In this document: one piece after another, positions 24,401 to 36,979 of the stretch | How positions within the stretch are numbered: the stretch's first letter is position 1 | How the letters are laid out: every line of letters begins with the position of its first letter | Origin: Trichostrongylus colubriformis | Taxonomy: Eukaryota; Nematoda; Chromadorea; Rhabditida; Trichostrongylidae | DNA length: 64,000 bases | Assembly (NCBI GenBank): GCA_963978905.1 | Contig: OZ022258.1 | Span: forward strand, 38,687,282-38,751,281 | Direction: 5' to 3' | Program-made: the position numbers and the translations under genes | Notes under the pieces: model-generated | Told to the model about the DNA's origin: nothing | Database searches by the model: none | Seen by the model: only the letters and a program-made list of their open reading frames with translations

Positions 24401-27400
24401 CCGCGGACCTTTTTCGGAGTTTTTCTCGAACAGCGACGGCGGGCTGCTGGAGATGGTGGGTGCATACGGAAGCGGTGACTGTCTCCCCATGTACCAGCAC
24501 CACATGGAAAAGCATTCCTTCAGCGTCGCAGAAGTAGCACAGTTCTGAGCGTGGCTTGTCTTCCATGTCAATCTCCCCATTGCTGAAGCTGATGAACCAG
24601 CGGCGCATGGTCTCGTAGCTCGCACATCCCCTGCCCAATGCAGTGCTTCCGGAGTGGCAAGCTTCCGTCGTTTTGGTGCCGCAAGACCGCTCATATTAGA
24701 TGACTCCGCGAGTTGGGTGGGTATCGACAACGGGCATTGTAGCTCTCTCTACGGGATCTGGTGGGTCAATATATATTATCCTAGAAAGCTGAGAGAACGT
24801 TCTACTATATTTCGCCTAACCTGCCTCGAAGTAAACAAGAGTTATTGATTTTTTTTGGAAAAACCCTACAGGACTTTTGGGACAACCTAATATAAACTCT
24901 GCAAGCTTAGGTAGTTTATCTGCAAGGATTTCGGCTGTTCATTTGGTCCCTCCTTCCAAACAAACCATTTGGAAAGAAATAAAAGAAAAAGAAATAGTTA
25001 TAGATATGGTTGCAAATGGGGATACCAACCTTTGCACATGTCGGCCAGTTTTTGACATGATCGTAGGTCACTGAATAGATTTGCATTCGTTTCCTCCGTT
25101 GTACAGCCGGGAAACCAGAACTCGTCACACTGTATCGTTTCCTAAACAGTGACGTAATTGCTAACTGATCGTGAATCTCCCGGTAGCCTTGTCGTTTTGG
25201 GGGGTTTGGAGCGAGGAGTTTGCTAAAGAGAACATTTTGCTCTAATGGGACAACAGAACACGGTATCTTACCTTGTTGTATGTATACATCACTTTGAAAC
25301 CACAAAATCGTCCATTAGGTGGACCCATTTCACAAATGTCCAATGGATTGATAGGCATTGGATTCACTGAAATACTTTTGCATCAGGAATCAGTAATGAA
25401 TCATCTTCCTACATGTTAACATCTTTATGTGTATGTTCATGGCTAAGCACTTCATCGGAAATGCTCTCGTGTTTAGGAGGGGTACAGTCCATTTCGGAGC
25501 GCTTGATAGGGCGTGGCTCAAACTTGTGTGAGAGTATATGAAACTCTCTCATCACGCCACCCCCACTCACTCTCGCCACCACGCCTTATTTAGCGCTGTG
25601 TAGGACTGTAGAACTACTGATCGGAAGCACACTCCACGATAACCTGACAAGTCGACTCAGCTTCCTAAGGGCGTTTATTCTTGGGTAACTATCCAGGCTA
25701 TTGCACCTTTTTCGCGTCGCCACGATGCGCTATCACGGCGTGACACCTGCTCGGACCCACTCCGATGACACCCATTTTGCTCAGTTGACTAAAAAGAAAG
25801 CTCAAGTGGGTGGCGTCGGAGCGGATTCGAGCAGATAGAGCGCCGTGATGGCGGACCGTAGCGGCTCTGAAAAGGTGCAACTTGGTTAGTTGTCCGACAA
25901 AGTACTGCCCGAGAAGGTAAGTCTACCTATCTGGTGATCGTCGTGCGTGTAATGTAACAGCCTTAAATTGCCCCTGGATATTGGGGAAAAGCGAAGATCT
26001 GTACAAATAGAGAACTCGTAATACAATTGATTCAGGATTTTACTGGGTTCCTTTTCACCTGTTTCTGATTCTTTGGGTTTCCTACTCCCCTTTTTGGAGC
26101 ATCCTTCTGCTGCTATTTTGCCCCTTGGCTTCGATATGCCGCTCCAAAATCTATTCGGGTTGGCGAATCTACAACCATTTCCTAAAGAAGAGCCGACGAA
26201 GTAACTTCAGAACAACAACCTCAGCCGAGGAAGTCTGGCTAGTGAAGCGACAATTAGTGTCGTTCCCCATTCGCGTGGGCAGGAGATCGACTCGGAGCAA
26301 CGCTCGCCCTTTCCTTGTTTGGTTGATAAAGTTGTCCCAGACTCATTTAGGAGAATAGACCGCTAACTTTTGCAACGGATGGACACTGCATCTCGTTTCA
26401 TAAATAAAGCCAAATTCCGATCTCCCACCTCTGGTAAGGACTATAATGGGTGGCGCTCCTGAGAGGAGCTTCGATCGCTTCACCCCGTTATATACATATA
26501 AAACAAGGCAGGCAAGGAGGTTACACATATACATGTGCTACTACTCCCTTATTGTAGAAGTCAGAGAGACATAGCTGTAGACACAGATCCTAACTAATAT
26601 TTTTTATAGCTGAGATTTTTTGAAGGACTCCACGAAAACTAGATCTGTTTACCGCGGTCACATTCAAAGTTTCATGGAAAATAATCAAAATCTGGCGGGA
26701 TACATCACCTGAAAGTTTCGTTCAGGTGGTATCATGGGCGGGGCCAGGAGGACTGTAGATCGCCTACACTGTGGCGGAGGCGGTAGCGTACTGTGTGGCG
26801 CAATTCAGGAAGGAGATTAAAAGCAAGCACAAAACTAGTGACTGCGAAATTGAAATCATGTTCGACCAAAATCCTAGGTTCAAAACTGAGCACGCCGCCA
26901 CCGCCGTTTCCTTGCTCTGCACCCCTTCTGGCCCCGCCCACGATACCCGTGTGGACAAAACTTCGAGGGGCTGTGTTTCTGCTGACTTTGCTTCATTTGG
27001 ATGATACTCGCAGACGGCAAATAGTTAATAAATTCAACATATTCAACATAGCCACATTCAACACATTCATAAATTACGCCGTTAATGACAAAATAATTAC
27101 CCTAAAATTCCATAGATAAGAGCGGTTTGTGCTAGAAAATGAAAATCGACGTTGTATACGTTTTTTTTTTTGGCGCTGTGTGCTCATGATTATCGCAATA
27201 ATAGCCTACCATACCTTTTTTCATACTGTTTTCTATACATTTTCTATTGCTATTTTTTATTAGGTTGTAAGGAAAGTTCTGGCCGGTTTCACGCGTTTCC
27301 AAGATAAATTCAAATCTCGGAGCGCATCAACGTTAATCAGCTTACCTGTTGTGCTCCTTAGACAAAAAGTTGCTCTACCACTATATGTTTCATTTGGAAT

Positions 27401-30400
27401 GCCACAAGGTTTCCGAATTATTAGAGAAATTTTAAAGTACTGCGAAAATGGCACTATTTAGATGACTTCACTTCACAAGTTCTTGTTCAAGCGGTCCCAG
27501 CGAAGGTGACCACAAATGTTAGTACTGCAAGAGGAGAGGGTGAAGCATTGGATGGAACACTTTGTCCCTGGTTTCAGAAGTGCAGAAATGAGAACGAGTT
27601 GCTCGAATTTTCAATTGATCAAGTCGCTTTAACTAAAACGGCAGAAAGTGATGAGCGTTCATACTTGCAGGGTATATCCATAAGTATCGGCCCTCAACAA
27701 ACAAACTTAGTTGACCTCCTCAAGTAGCCTTGATTTGGAAAAATCCAAAAAGTGGATGCCGCGGGACCCTACAGAGCAGCTATGCGCAAGCGCATTTTCC
27801 ACAAATCCTCTTCCAGTAATTGTAGCAGATGCAGGCTGAAGCCCTCACTCGTCCATCATATTCACCAGATCTAGCGCTAACTATGCTCCACTTTCAAAAA
27901 CATGTAGACAGCTTCTTCAGCAGCAGTGTGTTCGGAAAGTATGGTGATATGAAGTCGACTTTTTTTTTATTTCGCGCAATATAAATCTTCAGCCCTTCAG
28001 CAAAATGGGATACGCAACCACCATAATGTTGCCAAAAGCGTAGCAAATCGAATGGTGCCTATTCTATGAAAAAAGATGCAGTCTGAGCCGATTTATGATC
28101 TCCCGAACTTGAAATTGCGAAAACCAGCCATAAGAAATCTATTACCGTTGCATTGGGAGTGACTACCGCTGGAGAGAAACTTGAACCAATGCTAATTTTT
28201 TAGAATTTTTTAAAGAATTCTAAGAATTTTTAAGAATTTTTTTACCGGTGAATTAAACCGCTCTCATCTATGGAATTTTAGGGTAACTATTTTGCTCAGC
28301 CTTTTCTTTCCAAATAATTCACAAGATTTGTACTCAACGATTTTCACACATAATAAAGTTTAAAAGGATAGGGTTATGGCGTTGATCAGTCTCTTGCTGG
28401 GATGCGCCGCACATTCTAGTTCCATTCAGAATAATGATGGCTCGTGAATGTGATGTGGCCTATACAATGACTTGCGGTGACCAGCTAATGTACAAGTCAG
28501 TGCTTTTATCCTTCCAGGCGAGCCTGCTACCAATATGCCGACCCCGGAGGGATGAAAGGCTTGGCTGGTCTGGGCGTGCGTTGATGCGGGATTTGATCCC
28601 GCATCATGTGAATGGGGCGTACGCCTTCTGTCACTACACCACCTCCGCCCTTTTTATTTATTTTCTAAGCTTTATTTTCACACATACACTCCACCAATTC
28701 CTTTGGTGACTCCATAGCATGAACGCATTTCAGCAAGAGTCACTAGTCATTTTGGTTGATAATTTAACTATAGTTTCCTTGCCAGATAAACATCTCTGAA
28801 CTATGACGATGAAGTTGTCGTGGGTTGTTTCGAGATTATGGACACCTTGAGAACCTGCTCGTAGCAAAGAAATTAGTGTTCAAAGCATTACATCGGAATA
28901 CAGCACAAGTCGCGGGGGTCATTACACATGTAGTTTGATAGTGCTGTATCTTAAACAATATATAGGCCAGGATATAATCATGGCAACAAGACCAAGTGAT
29001 GGCACGGAAAAGTTCAAACGTGTGTAAATAAAATGACAACTAAAATGTATGATAGGGGCAATCCTAACACAAACATCTATCCCAATGATTGTCTTACGCG
29101 TCCGTCATGCTTGTCTCTCGAAAAATTCAACACCTGTGCTCCCATCTAGGTATACCATGCTTTAATGATGGAGCTGTCTTCGGCGGTTTTATGTCTTTAT
29201 GCAATATTAGCAGCAGGTTTCGCTCTCAGAACTGACCGAAGAAAGTATCCGCGGAGGGGTCTATATGCCCTAAAACTGGTTGTAGATAAAAGAATTATAA
29301 TCACGTAATTTCCTTTTTTCGCATTTTTCTCTCAGATTTATGTGAAAAGCACAGAAAGCACGGAAAGAAAGCCAAGAAAACGTGAGTTTCAAAAAACCAG
29401 GGACACCAGCCTGCTGCTATAACTGTGCCCCACTCCGTGTGGGGCAAAGTCATGGAGCATAAAGCGGATACTTTGGCTTGTCAAGGCAAAATCCCTGCCA
29501 CCGACTATAAACAGTGAATTGTATGCATACCAAGTTGTCCCGATACGAATGATGAAGATTATTCGTTGCCTATTATTTGAAGGTCAATTCACGATTCTTA
29601 CATGAAAAATATTCTCGAGCTAAGAAGCCTTTCGGGGATTATTAAGACATGAGCAAGAACGCCAGTTTTTGTGAATCACTTGAGACTGTTGCATTTTCTC
29701 TGCCGAAAGATTCTTCTCGATGCGAGGTGGGCAACTCAGCATGATAAGCTCTCGATACTGACCAACAGAGTGCCATTACTCAAGTGTGATCAGTAAACTA
29801 TTACACTTGCAGTGTAAAATGTGATTGAAATTTTTGTGGAAAAAGTGAGGTAAATATAGGTGTAAAGTTAATGAGAAGTCGCGAGGGGTGAGTCATAAAG
29901 AGCTGTTTAAAGTAAAGCATACAGCGATGATGATGGCTCATCGGGGATGCGCCATACATTCAACTTCCACTCAGAATCCGAATTTTATTCAAATTTCATT
30001 TTGCCTATGCCGACTTTTACCAGATAGCTTTACCAGTTTAACGAGATAAATTTTGGATGTTTCAAATTCTTCATCTCTAGCTGAAATCCTTCAACCCCAG
30101 CACTTTTTTTTTTTATATTGGGAGAAGGCCTAGCAAAGGTACTGTGATACTTTATTTTGAGGAACCCACCACTTAAGAAAAATCTGGTCTACCTGTTAAG
30201 ACTTCTTTTTTACTTTTCATATAGCCGGCAAAAACAAGACGAGGACGATACTCCGAATTCACATTCATCTTTGGAGCAATTTTTCAAAGCAACGACGATG
30301 ATGCCTTTTTACACTTGCAAGATCCCGACAGCTGAGGACATGTGAAATTCGGGAAGCGGTAGGGAATTTCCGGTTTGCGTTGGCCAATACGCGTTACGTT

Positions 30401-33400
30401 TTCCAATGATGGGTCGGACGCGATGCTGCGCCCCATAACACGTCCGGATTTTGAACCAACTTTGCACGAGTGAAAACGACCCGTAGCCTCGTTGAACTTC
30501 CGTCATGTGAACGGCCGCATACAGCTAAAGGGTGCCAGTGCTCTGATTATATTAGGAAAAAGTGACCATATTGTTTGAAGGTGACTTCAATGCCTCGAGC
30601 AATTAATGTAATTCAGAAAGAATTCGTTGTGGTAATGGGAAAGAGAATATTTCAGAAAGTCAGAATCCCAAAAGTCCATGAAAGGAGGGGTCGCGAAGAA
30701 GAAAACTAATGAATGCTGGAAAAGAATTTCTTTTGATAAAAGGAACCTCACGTCTTTCATGGAAATTCAGCTTGTTTTGTATCCATTCAAACTTGTCTTA
30801 TATTACTTATATTTACTTAAATAAACTCCTCTCTTATAGTGAATGCTGAGACCCTAAACCGGGACACTCCCTCAACAACAATCGATCCTTATTTAGCGAT
30901 TTGGTAGCCGCTAGTTCTGGAAGACAATGTTCCACTGAAAAAGGCATAAACGCTTCTCACCGCTCTTTCCAGCGCCAAATCCTCCAAATCCACCCTTTTC
31001 TTTTCGCGATTTGTCTCCGGTCATCGAAATTGCTGGCGATGGGGTTTGTATGGGCAGTAGAGAAGAGGTGACTGGTTTGCCTCCGTTTGCTGCCGTCAAA
31101 CACTGAACAAAGAAAATGGTCAACTATGTACTCAACACCCACTCTTGAGGACAAAAAAGATGAGATCAAAAAATAGATTTCATGCCGAAAAACCCGAAAA
31201 TATTCTAGATATTCTCAAGAGTCCAAAAACGCAGAAAAATCGGTTGCTGCGGCCACATTGAACAAAGAGTTTGTCAAATATGTACTGTGTACTCATACCT
31301 GGAGGCAAGAAATAAAAACCAAAAACAGAATTAATAGGATGCCGAAAAACACTCAATATTCCAAATAATCTTAAGGATCAAAAAATCTCAGGCTTTCGAA
31401 AATGGGCAGATGAAAAATGTGGTCTACCAGAAATTCGTTGAAAATTTGGCACATGATACATATTTTCTTTGCGTATTATATATCTTATAATTTCTATGCT
31501 GTCACATATTCACGTGTTCCTGATATACAAGCAAAGAACTCGGTTGAACCTCATTCGTACACTCTTCAGTAACAAAATCCTCACGTGAAACAATCGAAAA
31601 CTGCTTACATATATGTGAGCTCGGACAATGGAATGAATCCTATTGTGCTGCAGAAGACATTCGCAACTTGGAAAATCTACAAGAGAGATTTGCAAGCCAA
31701 CTTAAACTATGTGAAATTTGCCCACAATCTTTTTCGACCATTACTAGTATCAAAACAAGTTGGGCTGTCACAGCCAAATTTACTATCACGATAAAAATTC
31801 AAAAACTAAAAAAGCAAAAAAAAAAGTTGTATACAGTTTCGTTATTTTAACGTCACAAGATCGCTACCCCACTTCTGTCACTAGCGAGGTAAAAGTGGAT
31901 AAGATACTGTTAATTGTCCGCTTACCATGTATGGTACGAGCCAAAGAGAAACAAAACTACTTCATTGTTTTCTTCAATGTCTCCTCGTTTTGCATTTTTT
32001 TATCGAAACTTACTATAACTTCTTAGTTACCAACACATTTGGAATAACAAAATTATATGTGTTTTCTACGCCGCGTTGCGTCCCACAAAGTAACGTAGAA
32101 GACGCAAGTTCAAAGATGCTCTCAAGATAGCAGCTAAACGATTTTACTGCAGATCGATAATTATTGAAAGCGAAAATCAATAGGGTGTCGAAAAATTCAA
32201 AATCTCCCAAATAGTCCTAGTGCGGCTGAGAAAAAAAGGGCCATAGCAGACTTCCCGCTCTCTCTAAACCATTGGTTCTCGTTCATATTAAGATGAATGG
32301 CGCAGTGGTTGCCATCCGTTTTTGTCAAAGCAAAGAGCACAAAGACGGGTTCCAGGTGACGTGCTTAGTCACGAACGTCGCCCATCAACGCTGCAATGCT
32401 ATTCTTCGCGTATGGATGTTGTGAAGGGTGTCTCACACCCAGCTTCCTCACCCAGAAGTGTTTTGCCCACAAGAATTGGTCATTCTGCTTGTGGGAGGGA
32501 TATGGTTAGTGGCAAGTTAAGATGTGACAAAAGAAAAGAAAAAGTCTGTGCTTATCCCTCAAACTCTTTTGAAATACGCCACGCATTCCTTCTCCTTTGC
32601 TTTTGCGCCTCAAACCAAGTCTCGAAGTGAATATCGTCGAAGAAATGAATTATGGCTGTGATCTTTGGTGGTCGAATCCTGAATTCTGTCCTCTATATGT
32701 CGCTAATGGGAACCACGCGATATCGCTACTGTCCACAGCATGATTCACGGCCTGATTGTATGGCAGGGTGATCCCAAAATGAGCTCGATAACACTGTTCA
32801 CATCCTCCAGTGTAGATTTATATCTAAGAATGAAGTGTCAAGATTCGAAAAATTCAAAGAATCATGACATGTCTCCCTTGTTAATATTCCCAACACTGAA
32901 CCTGCTCTCCAATGCTTTTTTTATGACAGGCTAGGAGAAGGACTGAGTGGCTAATCCTTTTTCATAGCCATTTCATCTTATTTTTTATTCTAGTCATTTT
33001 TCTTGGTCGTAAGTGCAAAAAAAAACTATAGACAAGGAGATTACACTGAGAGAGTGGGTGAAACATGCACAATCACGCAATTAACGAAGACAACTGAGAG
33101 AGGTTTTTAGGTAAATTTTGCAGGGAAATGTCTCTCCAACCAAATAATGGAGAAGGTGTTTTAACGACATGAAAGGCTGAAAATCATCTCGAAAAGATTG
33201 ATAAAACTTCTGGAATAAGCTCGGATCACAAAAATTGGTCTTCCGAACTGAAATGCTTCTTTTTTAAATACACAGCCCCTCCGAAATCCTCGCATGTAAG
33301 TCAACCCCAATTGGTGCTGGAATTACTTTCAATATTTTTAAATCTTGAAAGTAAACCTCCTCTCCCTTACTCATTGGAAAAAAGGTAGAAGAATCACCTC

Positions 33401-36400
33401 TGTAGGGATCGGACGGCACTCATTTGCACTTGCTTCCTGATATTGGGAATTCGGTCGCATGCAAATTTGTAGAGGGAAGTCACATTTATACGGAGGGCAA
33501 TCCGATGTGGCTACAGATGTGTAGTCGCCGGTGAGGAATGAATCACCTGAAACATGACATTTCATCTTTACCTTTCAGTGTAAAAGATCAGTTAGTCTAT
33601 TTTCTTATGCGTTAGACCCTTTTTCATGCTGTTTTTCTAGCGATTTCTTCACTTCAAAACTGATCACAATTCAGCTTCGTCTTGAAAATTCATCGGAATG
33701 CTCTTGCTTCAGAACTGTGCATACGTGACCACTTTGCTTCCACATACATTGCGCTCGGAATTTTAGAACGTACCGATCAATTATGTGTAAAAAGGAAATC
33801 ATCGATAGTTCCCTCGAATAGCTCTGCAGTGAAAGGAAATGATTCAGACCCTTGTCATGCACAGCTTTTATTTTTTTTCTCAGCTGTTTTGAAATGAGTT
33901 AAACTAGAAATGTGTTTTCTCAGGTGTTTGAAATGGTTAAATTAGAATTAGTGAAGAAGATTAAAAAAAGAGTAATATAAAACAATATTAGTCAAAGAAT
34001 TGAGCATTCCGCTACTAGCTTTTTCAGAACTCACTCATTACGTGAATTTGTTTCAGTTAATGAAGAGGAAGGTAAAATCTCAATTGGGGTGGTTTATGGA
34101 CTCAAAAATGATTGAGATGGGAACAATACCCGAAGTAAGTACAGCTATGTATGAAGAAAATCTCCCGCTTGCAACACTGTTACAGTATCCCACCAGAACA
34201 ACAGGCATTCATAGGAACCTAATGTAGCTAAATCTTATCTTGTACGGGAACGTGAATTTGTGGGTCGCTCCAATCATACAGTAGTAACTGTGGCGATAGC
34301 ATAGTACTGCGCTGCCATTTTGAGGTATAGGGAAAACTCAGTTATTGTTTTTGTAGTACAATTTTATCCCCGAAGTTTCCAAAATAACAGAGCTACTGAC
34401 AAAATTTTGCTGAATTTATGCAAAAGCTTTTGGAAAACGCATTTGCGACTTTGCGATTCTGCGGCGTCGCACTTTCGCACGCGATACTGCGACTTTGAGA
34501 CCTTGCATTGCCGTAACTTCACGTGGGGATCCACGAACCGCAAAGTCGCAAAATCATAAAAAGCGAAGTCGCAAAATCGCAAAAACGCGAAATCGCGAAG
34601 TTGGACGACGGTCTTAATGACACTGCTATACGACCGTTGCCCTTCGATTTAAGTGCAATGTTGGCTGATGGTCAAAGTGGGTGGTAGGACGTCGACTTTG
34701 ATGTTGTGAAAGAAGTTCTTTAAAGATTTCCTAGAGAAGCTGTTCACAGAAATGCCACAGCTGATTCGAATGCATCAGACTAGCCGTAGAGTACGTAGAG
34801 GTCGCTGCCTTGCCTGAGCGTATCATGTCCCGAAAAACCAGATTTAGCACCTTTGAACCGGCTAGTCGCTATGAACTTGTCCCCACTACAAGACAATGAA
34901 CGCAATATCGATTCGATCATGTATGCAAGTAGCTGCGCAATTAATTAGGCATATTGAAATGCTCAAAGATCCGAATAAAAGTCAAATACGGGTGCATCCT
35001 GACGAAGATGATCAATGCCGTTCGCTGGCTCCGCACTTTGGGACAGTTCAGAAGCTTACCCCAACCTTTAGAAGGAGCGGGAACAAAGCTCTTGACAGTT
35101 GTCTGGTTTTGTGAAGTACACAAAAACCTGGAGGACAAAGCGCGATACAACGTCCTTTCACAGTTGTGTCGTCACACGACGACAGCAATAAATGTGTAAC
35201 CAACCAGTTCATCTATGGCTGGCGTTAGCATCACAGATCAATCCATCATCACTTGCTTTCTATCGACGGTTCTCATTGATCCGTTCCGAAGCCCTCTCCC
35301 AAATCATTCCATAAAGCTGACTTCGATGAATTCAATTTGAAACACCGAAGTTTTTAGGTAATTCCATATGGAAAAGATTACGGACCCAACTCCTCAGCGC
35401 AATTCGATTCTTCGGATACTCCATGTCCAGCAGATCTACATGACTAGGCCAGCGTCCAAATGAGCTACGCAGGTTCAGGGACGAGCAAGGCTCAATATAT
35501 TTGGGAAGGATTCTAGAAATGGATCTATAGAAAAGGACCGAAAACCCTAGGCTGAGAAAAGCCCCACGGAGGTGAAAGCAAGTCTATCGAGGCGTATTCC
35601 TGCATCATCTAGCTGCAGTCGTAAGCCGTCGGGTTCTACTTCTTGAACGATTATACCATTGAATGGTTGCTGAGAATGACTCATCGTGAAACTCCCAGAA
35701 GCCCTTCTGACTCATACGTCAATCGCTTGTCATTTCCTCACTAAACTATGAAACATGGTATGGTTGAGAGGAGAAACCGGACCTCACACAAAGCATTTTA
35801 AAGTGGTGTTGATGGCAATCGTAGACCACAACCTCCGTACTACAAAACTCCGTTTAGAATAGCAATCAGAGATAGAACTCCTCTTGCTTGTAAACAGCAT
35901 CATATTTTAGAAAGCTTAAGAAACCGTTGGTGGAGTGATAATGGTTTTTTGAACAAAACAAAGGGATGAAATTGAGGAAAAGCTCAACTATGATTCTGGA
36001 TATACATACATTGATACTGTTGGCATGAGGGGGGACATGTCAGGCCAAAGCACCAGACCTGCTCCCCATCACGATCAATCAAGTCAATAAAGATGTAAAT
36101 ATGATTTGAAGAACTGACTGTGAACTAGGGAATTAGATTCCGTAATTATATGAATAGCAGAAGCTTGCGGAAGTTCTAATCACTTTTCTTCCCCAGTCTA
36201 TACACTGCTAAAAATTTTGTTGAATTGGAGATTCTGAGAAATCTACTCTTAAGTTAATTGGTCCTTCCTGATTCATTGTTTTAGAAGAAATCACAAAAAC
36301 ACTTGAAAATTCTAGTGAGAAGAATTCTGTAGACGAATTGGAAGATATGAATCTGGCGCAAAAGCCCAAACTCCAAATTTGAGATGAGCTTATTAACTGT

Positions 36401-36979
36401 AGCTTTAGAATCAATGCATGTGTGGTGATGAGATGAGACTCGTAACGACTTAGAACAAATGACTACCATAATTAGTCACGAGCCTAGGCAATCTGGGGAC
36501 ATAAGACATTTCCTGAATAATGCAGAAAAACTGATTGTAAATTTTATGAAGCTCAAGACTGGACGATAACAAAGTGGCATGTTCAACGATTCAGAGAGTT
36601 TAAAATATCGTGAATCATACGGGCGCCTACGCTCTCGAGAAAATAAAGGGTTAGCCGAACGCAAGCAGATATAGCGAGTAAGGAAAAGGAGGTTGAAAAT
36701 ATAAAAAGATATGGAAAACTGGTGAACCCTATTTGACACTTGCATGATGCACAGTTTCTTGGTTCTACAAAAAATGAACTGTTCCCAAAAGAAAGCTTAT
36801 ATATCACTTGAGCTAAGGAGTTACGGTAAACTTCAACGACGCTGAACAGCTAGAAACCCACACTCTTTAACGTCGAAAAGCACTTCGAGGAACGGGTCGA
36901 GATCGGTTGGCAGGTCCGCAGTAACTGCCGGCAGCAGTAGAACTGCAAGTAGCACGACCACCCAACTTCTCCGAACCAT
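21415..36979 (-). CDS. Secreted cysteine- and glycine-rich protein, six exons over 15.6 kb
   Basis: Minus-strand exons in coding order: 36862-36979, 33398-33546, 30961-31102, 22803-23270, 22618-22751, 21415-21510. Every junction is GT-AG in the minus sense and phases match throughout, giving 368 residues. Residues 1-21 are a signal peptide (VVVLLAVLLLPAVTA). Residues about 40-95 form a cysteine-rich module (CPPYKCDFPLQICMRPN, NECRPIPTECL) of the kind seen in nematode glycine-rich secreted proteins. A Ser/Thr/Pro linker follows, then about 110 residues of GGFGG, GGPGG and GGMGG repeats, a Gln/Leu segment, an Ala run (AAAAAAGQLLQQF) and a GGNFGNLFGR end. The exon 1 donor (GAGT|GTGGGT) is the weakest join, chosen because it is in phase and supplies a cysteine. 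Probably a cuticle, eggshell or matrix component, by composition only. The proline-rich plus-strand frame opposite exon 4 is its shadow. Confidence 0.8.
24004..24890 (-). mobile_element. Dead mariner transposon in intron 3 of the glycine-rich gene
   Basis: Ends are TTATGTCGTCCCAAAAGTC on the left and, inverted, TTAGGTTGTCCCAAAAGTC on the right, with TA on both sides. The minus strand keeps transposase pieces: a helix-turn-helix to linker stretch (TMRRWFISFSNGEIDMEDKP) and remnants of the catalytic half in other frames. At 887 bp it is shorter than a full mariner (about 1.3 kb), so it has an internal deletion as well as frameshifts. Confidence 0.8.
25482..25610. repeat. Short palindromic MITE, GTACAGTCCA family
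   Basis: Starts GTACAGTCCATTTCGGAGCG and ends TGTAGGACTGTAG, with an inner AGGGCGTGG / CCACGCC pair. It is the same family as the copy at 59,654-59,780, where an empty site exists in the other segmental copy. Confidence 0.55.
25697..25882. repeat. Palindromic MITE with TTGCACCTTTTTCG ends
   Basis: Left arm TTGCACCTTTTTCGCGTCGCC and right arm GCGGCTCTGAAAAGGTGCAA are inverted. The inner parts (TATCACGGCG against CGCCGTGATGG, and CTGCTCGGA against TCGAGCAG) continue the foldback for most of 186 bp. Confidence 0.65.
26729..26947. repeat. Inverted-repeat element with GGGCGGGGCCAG ends
   Basis: Left GTATCATGGGCGGGGCCAG near 26,730 faces right CTGGCCCCGCCCACGATAC near 26,928-26,947. Inner sequence is partly palindromic (GGCGGAGGCGGT region against CCGCCACCGCCG). 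Confidence 0.55.
27089..28295 (+). mobile_element. Dead mariner-like transposon
   Basis: Terminal inverted repeats of about 39 bp: ACCCTAAAATTCCATAGAT near 27,099 and the inverse ATCTATGGAATTTTAGGGT near 28,267-28,285. Plus-strand transposase fragments remain. LCPWFQKCRNENELLE at about 27,560-27,610 resembles the mariner linker. RPSYSPDLALTMLHFQKHVDSF near 27,850-27,920 (shown over two frames) resembles the D34D region. Stops and frameshifts throughout. Confidence 0.65.
28390..28655 (-). repeat. tRNA-derived SINE-like repeat
   Basis: On the minus strand, starting near 28,650, GGGCGGAGGTGGTGTAGTGAC contains an A-box-like TGGTGTAGTGAC. GCGGGATCAAATCCCGC about 50 bases on is a perfect five-pair T-arm-like hairpin with a B-box-like core. 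The outer ends (GGGCG / CGCCC) can pair. The anticodon arm is not tRNA-like, so a functional tRNA gene is unlikely. A related tail (GGGATGCGCCATACATTC) recurs near 29,944. Confidence 0.45.
29165..30301 (+). CDS. Possible small secreted basic peptide, nested in intron 3 of the glycine-rich gene
   Basis: Candidate exons 29165-29278, 29336-29381 and 30225-30301 on the plus strand, opposite to the host gene. Exon 1 starts ATGATG and encodes a signal-peptide-like ELSSAVLCLYAILAAGFA followed by basic residues (RTDRRKYPRRG). Joins are in phase and give about 78 residues ending in a lysine/arginine-rich tail. The first donor (CTG|GTTGTA) is weak. In a different phase the last exon would end at 30,345 instead. 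An acceptor-like CATCTAG lies about 13 bases upstream of the ATG. No family recognised. It may be a fortuitous structure. Confidence 0.3.
31103..33397. other. Intron 2 of the glycine-rich gene
   Basis: AT-rich, no supported gene. Near 32,294-32,360 is TGGCGCAGTGGTTG, a good A-box, followed about 50 bases later by GGGTTCCAGGTG, a weak B-box. This may be a worn tRNA-derived SINE. Confidence 0.4.
33547..36861. other. Intron 1 of the glycine-rich gene
   Basis: No supported gene. About 34,430-34,605 is a low-complexity inverted block built from GCGACTTTGCGAT-like and GCAAAGTCGCAAAAT-like words. About 34,940-35,200 has an open plus frame (34,954-35,199) without motifs or splice signals; a decayed retrocopy is possible. 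Confidence 0.4.

Noticed and set aside
28560..28655. Functional tRNA gene
   Set aside because: The T-arm is good, but the acceptor and anticodon arms do not fold properly, and related sequence occurs elsewhere in the window.
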